DNA of 64,000 nucleotides. It comes from Ferrimonas pelagia (lineage in GTDB: Bacteria > Pseudomonadota > Gammaproteobacteria > Enterobacterales > Shewanellaceae). Numbering within the stretch: position 1 is the stretch's first letter; each line of letters begins with the position of its first letter. Of the stretch, positions 61,735 through 64,000 are shown piece by piece. The stretch is taken from the NCBI RefSeq assembly GCF_039543565.1, contig NZ_BAABJZ010000096.1:1-64000 (forward strand). The letters run 5' to 3'. The notes beneath the pieces are model-generated. The model searched no databases. It was not told the origin of the DNA and saw nothing but the letters and a program-made list of their open reading frames with translations. A program made the position numbers and the translations under genes.

Positions 61735-62856
61735 TTATTCCAGGGTGATCTCGATCGCCAGAGACTGGGGCTCTGACTGACGGATCAACGCCGCTGCGGT
61801 CTTGCGCGCAATGGCTTTATAGGCTTGAGCGATCTCACCGTCCGGCTCGGCAACGACACTGGGATGGCCATTATCGACCCCCTCGCGTACCGTCACATTC
61901 AGTGGCAATTCGCCCAAAAGCGGCACATTGTAACGCTTCGCCGTTTCTAGTCCACCACCGTGTCCAAATGGATGTTCCTTGCTGCCACATTGATTACAGA
62001 CGTGATAGCTCATATTTTCCACGATCCCGAGCACCGGAATGTTCACCTTATTAAACATGGTGATCCCTTTACGCGCATCCGCGGTCGCGATCTCCTGCGG
62101 TGTGGTGACAATCACCGCGCCCGACACCGGCACCTTCTGTGACAGGGTCAGTTGGATATCCCCGGTGCCCGGCGGCATATCGATCACCAAGTAGTCCAGC
62201 TCGGGCCACTGGGTTTCATTCACCAACTGCACCAGCGCACCGGCGGCCATCGGGCCACGCCAAACCGCCGCATTGTCTTCGGTCACCATAAAGCCCATCG
62301 ACATGGCCGATACGCCATGCGCAAACGCCGGCTCCATCGTCTTGCCGTCTCGACTGACCGGACGAAAGTCCTGGCAGCCCAACATGATCGGCACGGACGG
62401 ACCGTAGATATCCGCATCCAGCACACCCACCCGCGCGCCTTCGGCGGCCAACGCCAACGCCAGGTTCACCGCGGTGGTCGACTTACCCACGCCCCCTTTG
62501 CCGGAGCCCACGGCGATGACGTTACGAACATTGGCGATCGGCGCGATGCCGCCCACCCGGATCTCAGGCACTGCGAGGCCCAGCTCACACTCCACCTCAT
62601 CGATCCCCGGCAGCTCCGCCAGCGCCTGAGTCAAACTCATCACCCGCTCGCGATACTGGCTCTGACACGGGTATGGCACGACCAATCCAACCTGCAGGCA
62701 GGTCCCATCAAGGGCCAAAGCGCGAACCATGCCGGCGCTGATCAGATCCTGCTCCAGCTCCAGATCCTGAATTTGCCCTAATCGCTGCAGCACCTGGCTC
62801 GATAGTGGCTCTTTAAGCGCATTGCGGATCGCATTTACATTGTCTATCTGGTTCAC
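61735..62856 (-). CDS. apbC: iron-sulfur cluster carrier ATPase ApbC/Mrp
   Basis: A P-loop ATPase of the Mrp/NBP35 family that carries Fe-S clusters to target apoproteins. 373 residues: an N-terminal MIP18-like domain (about 1-95), deviant Walker A GSGKGGVGKST, DADIYGPSVPIMLG, YLVIDMPPGTGD and the cluster-binding CNQCG pair. Divergent from metG across 171 bp, an arrangement shared with E. coli (mrp-metG). Confidence 0.96.
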   Translation of the reverse strand: MNQIDNVNAIRNALKEPLSSQVLQRLGQIQDLELEQDLISAGMVRALALDGTCLQVGLVVPYPCQSQYRERVMSLTQALAELPGIDEVECELGLAVPEIRVGGIAPIANVRNVIAVGSGKGGVGKSTTAVNLALALAAEGARVGVLDADIYGPSVPIMLGCQDFRPVSRDGKTMEPAFAHGVSAMSMGFMVTEDNAAVWRGPMAAGALVQLVNETQWPELDYLVIDMPPGTGDIQLTLSQKVPVSGAVIVTTPQEIATADARKGITMFNKVNIPVLGIVENMSYHVCNQCGSKEHPFGHGGGLETAKRYNVPLLGELPLNVTVREGVDNGHPSVVAEPDGEIAQAYKAIARKTAAALIRQSEPQSLAIEITLE

Positions 62857-63027
62857 AAACCGAGTCCCTTTTGTTCAGTTGGCCACAGTGTATCAGAACC
62901 GGTCGCTAAACAGAGTCCCTAAGCTGGCGACAAAGCGTGCGGCTGAGCGCTTGTATGGATGAAAAAGCCCCCTGCTTCGGTTAGACTTGCGCCTTTACTC
63001 CGCACCAAATATAAGTATCGAGAGACG

Positions 63028-64000
63028 ATGGCAGCCGAAAGCAGAAAAATTCTGGTGACCAGCGCGTTACCTTACGCCAATGGTCCAATCCACCTGGGTC
63101 ATATGCTGGAGTACATCCAGACCGACATCTGGGTGCGCTTCCAAAAACTTCGTGGCAATGCGTGCACCTATGTGTGTGCCGATGACACCCACGGAACCCC
63201 GATCATGCTCAAAGCCCAACAGCTGGGCATGACGCCAGAAGAGATGATCGCCCAGGTTGCTACCGAGCACAAAGCCGACTTCGCAGACTTCATGGTCGAG
63301 TTTGATAACTATCACTCAACCCACTCTGATGAGAACCGTCAATGGGCCAGTGAGGTTTACACCCGCCTGAAAGACAGTGGCTACATCACCACTAAGGTGA
63401 TCGAGCAGCTGTACGATCCAGAAAAAGGCATGTTCCTGCCGGATCGCTTCGTCAAGGGCACCTGTCCGAAGTGCAAGACCGACGATCAGTACGGCGACAA
63501 CTGCGAAAACTGCGGTACCACCTACAGCCCAACCGAGCTTATCGATCCTAAGTCGGTCGTATCCGGTGCGACCCCAGTATTGAAAGAGTCCGAGCACTTT
63601 TTCTTTGACCTGCCTCAGTTTGAGACCACGCTACAAAGCTGGATCACCTCCGGCTCACTGCAGCAGGAAGTGGCCAACAAGATGAAAGAGTGGATCGAAG
63701 GCGGCCTGCGTCAGTGGGATATCTCCCGCGATGCGCCCTACTTCGGTTTCGAGATCCCAGGTACCGACGGCAAGAAATTCTTCTACGTCTGGCTGGATGC
63801 ACCGATCGGCTACATGGGCGCCTTCCAGCACCTGTGTAACAGCCGGGACGATCTCAACTTTGACGACTACTGGGGCAAAGACGCTGACGCCGAGCTGTAC
63901 CACTTCATCGGTAAAGACATCATCTACTTCCACAGCCTGTTCTGGCCAGCCATGCTGGAAGGGGCACAGCTGCGCAAGCCGACCAATGTCTTCGCCCACG
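63028..64000 (+). CDS. metG: methionyl-tRNA synthetase (3' end outside the window)
   Basis: Charges methionine onto tRNA-Met and initiator tRNA. The first 324 codons are present: SALPYANGPIHLGHMLEYIQ (HIGH motif as HLGH), the zinc domain with CPKC and CENCG, LDAPIGYMGAF and FIGKDIIYFHSLFWPAML. The KMSKS loop and anticodon domain lie beyond the edge. ATG 63028 with GAGAGACG upstream. Three initiator tRNAs are encoded at 23.3 kb. Confidence 0.97.
   Translation, partial: MAAESRKILVTSALPYANGPIHLGHMLEYIQTDIWVRFQKLRGNACTYVCADDTHGTPIMLKAQQLGMTPEEMIAQVATEHKADFADFMVEFDNYHSTHSDENRQWASEVYTRLKDSGYITTKVIEQLYDPEKGMFLPDRFVKGTCPKCKTDDQYGDNCENCGTTYSPTELIDPKSVVSGATPVLKESEHFFFDLPQFETTLQSWITSGSLQQEVANKMKEWIEGGLRQWDISRDAPYFGFEIPGTDGKKFFYVWLDAPIGYMGAFQHLCNSRDDLNFDDYWGKDADAELYHFIGKDIIYFHSLFWPAMLEGAQLRKPTNVFAH

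Overview
The window reads as chromosome of a marine gammaproteobacterium of the Shewanella/Ferrimonas type (order Alteromonadales). This rests on gene order: lonH-fabA-rmf; rlmKL-glutaredoxin-uup-DUF3466; zapC-pyrD; a 1,615-residue NAD-glutamate dehydrogenase; pepN; prc-proQ-msrC; letA/letB-rsmF; and the pabC-mltG-tmk-holB-pilZ-tatD run beside apbC and metG. A lone NrfA, a sulfatase, a fucosidase and a GlyGly-CTERM tail fit that lifestyle. No tool was run; family calls come from motifs and remembered homologues.

Positions 1-13,900 are accessory or mixed. The end of an IS630-type transposase runs into an alpha-L-fucosidase gene whose 3' end it appears to have removed. Then come a SnoaL-like protein, nnrS plus nrfA (nitrosative stress and nitrite ammonification), a DmeF-type metal efflux pump and a secreted acidic protein. 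From 9.5 to 13.9 kb lies a probable mobile or decaying segment: a ribbon-helix-helix-like protein preceded by two copies of one palindrome, a tyrosine recombinase whose promoter is overlapped by an inverted repeat, a trypsin-like protease pseudogene split by an amber codon and a 44-bp hairpin insertion, and a perfect LexA box.

Positions 13,900-28,600 are core: LonH, FabA with a FabR site, ribosome hibernation factor RMF, a four-gene overlapping operon (rlmKL, glutaredoxin-like, uup, DUF3466), three tandem initiator tRNA genes, a secreted sulfatase, ZapC and PyrD. Positions 28,600-45,400 hold the large glutamate dehydrogenase, a four-gene envelope operon (DUF1302 barrel, DUF1329 LolA-like protein, YCF48 propeller, MMPL/RND pump), a DUF2835 protein, PepN and a sodium symporter. 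Positions 45,400-55,730 hold the msrC-hypothetical-proQ-prc operon, a LetAB (YebST) lipid-transport system with LetA split into two genes, an SpmAB-like membrane protein and RsmF. Positions 55,900-62,900 are a long leftward housekeeping run (apbC, udk, dcd, pabC, mltG, tmk, holB, pilZ, tatD), much of it overlapping. metG starts at 63,028 and runs off the edge.

Most transcription units end in clear hairpin-plus-T-run terminators. The best second-look items are the recombinase/palindrome segment, the hairpin-disrupted protease, the LexA box ahead of lonH, the NrfA with altered calcium ligands and a lipobox, the DUF1302/DUF1329/YCF48/MMPL operon, and a five-GATC hairpin between pyrD and zapC.
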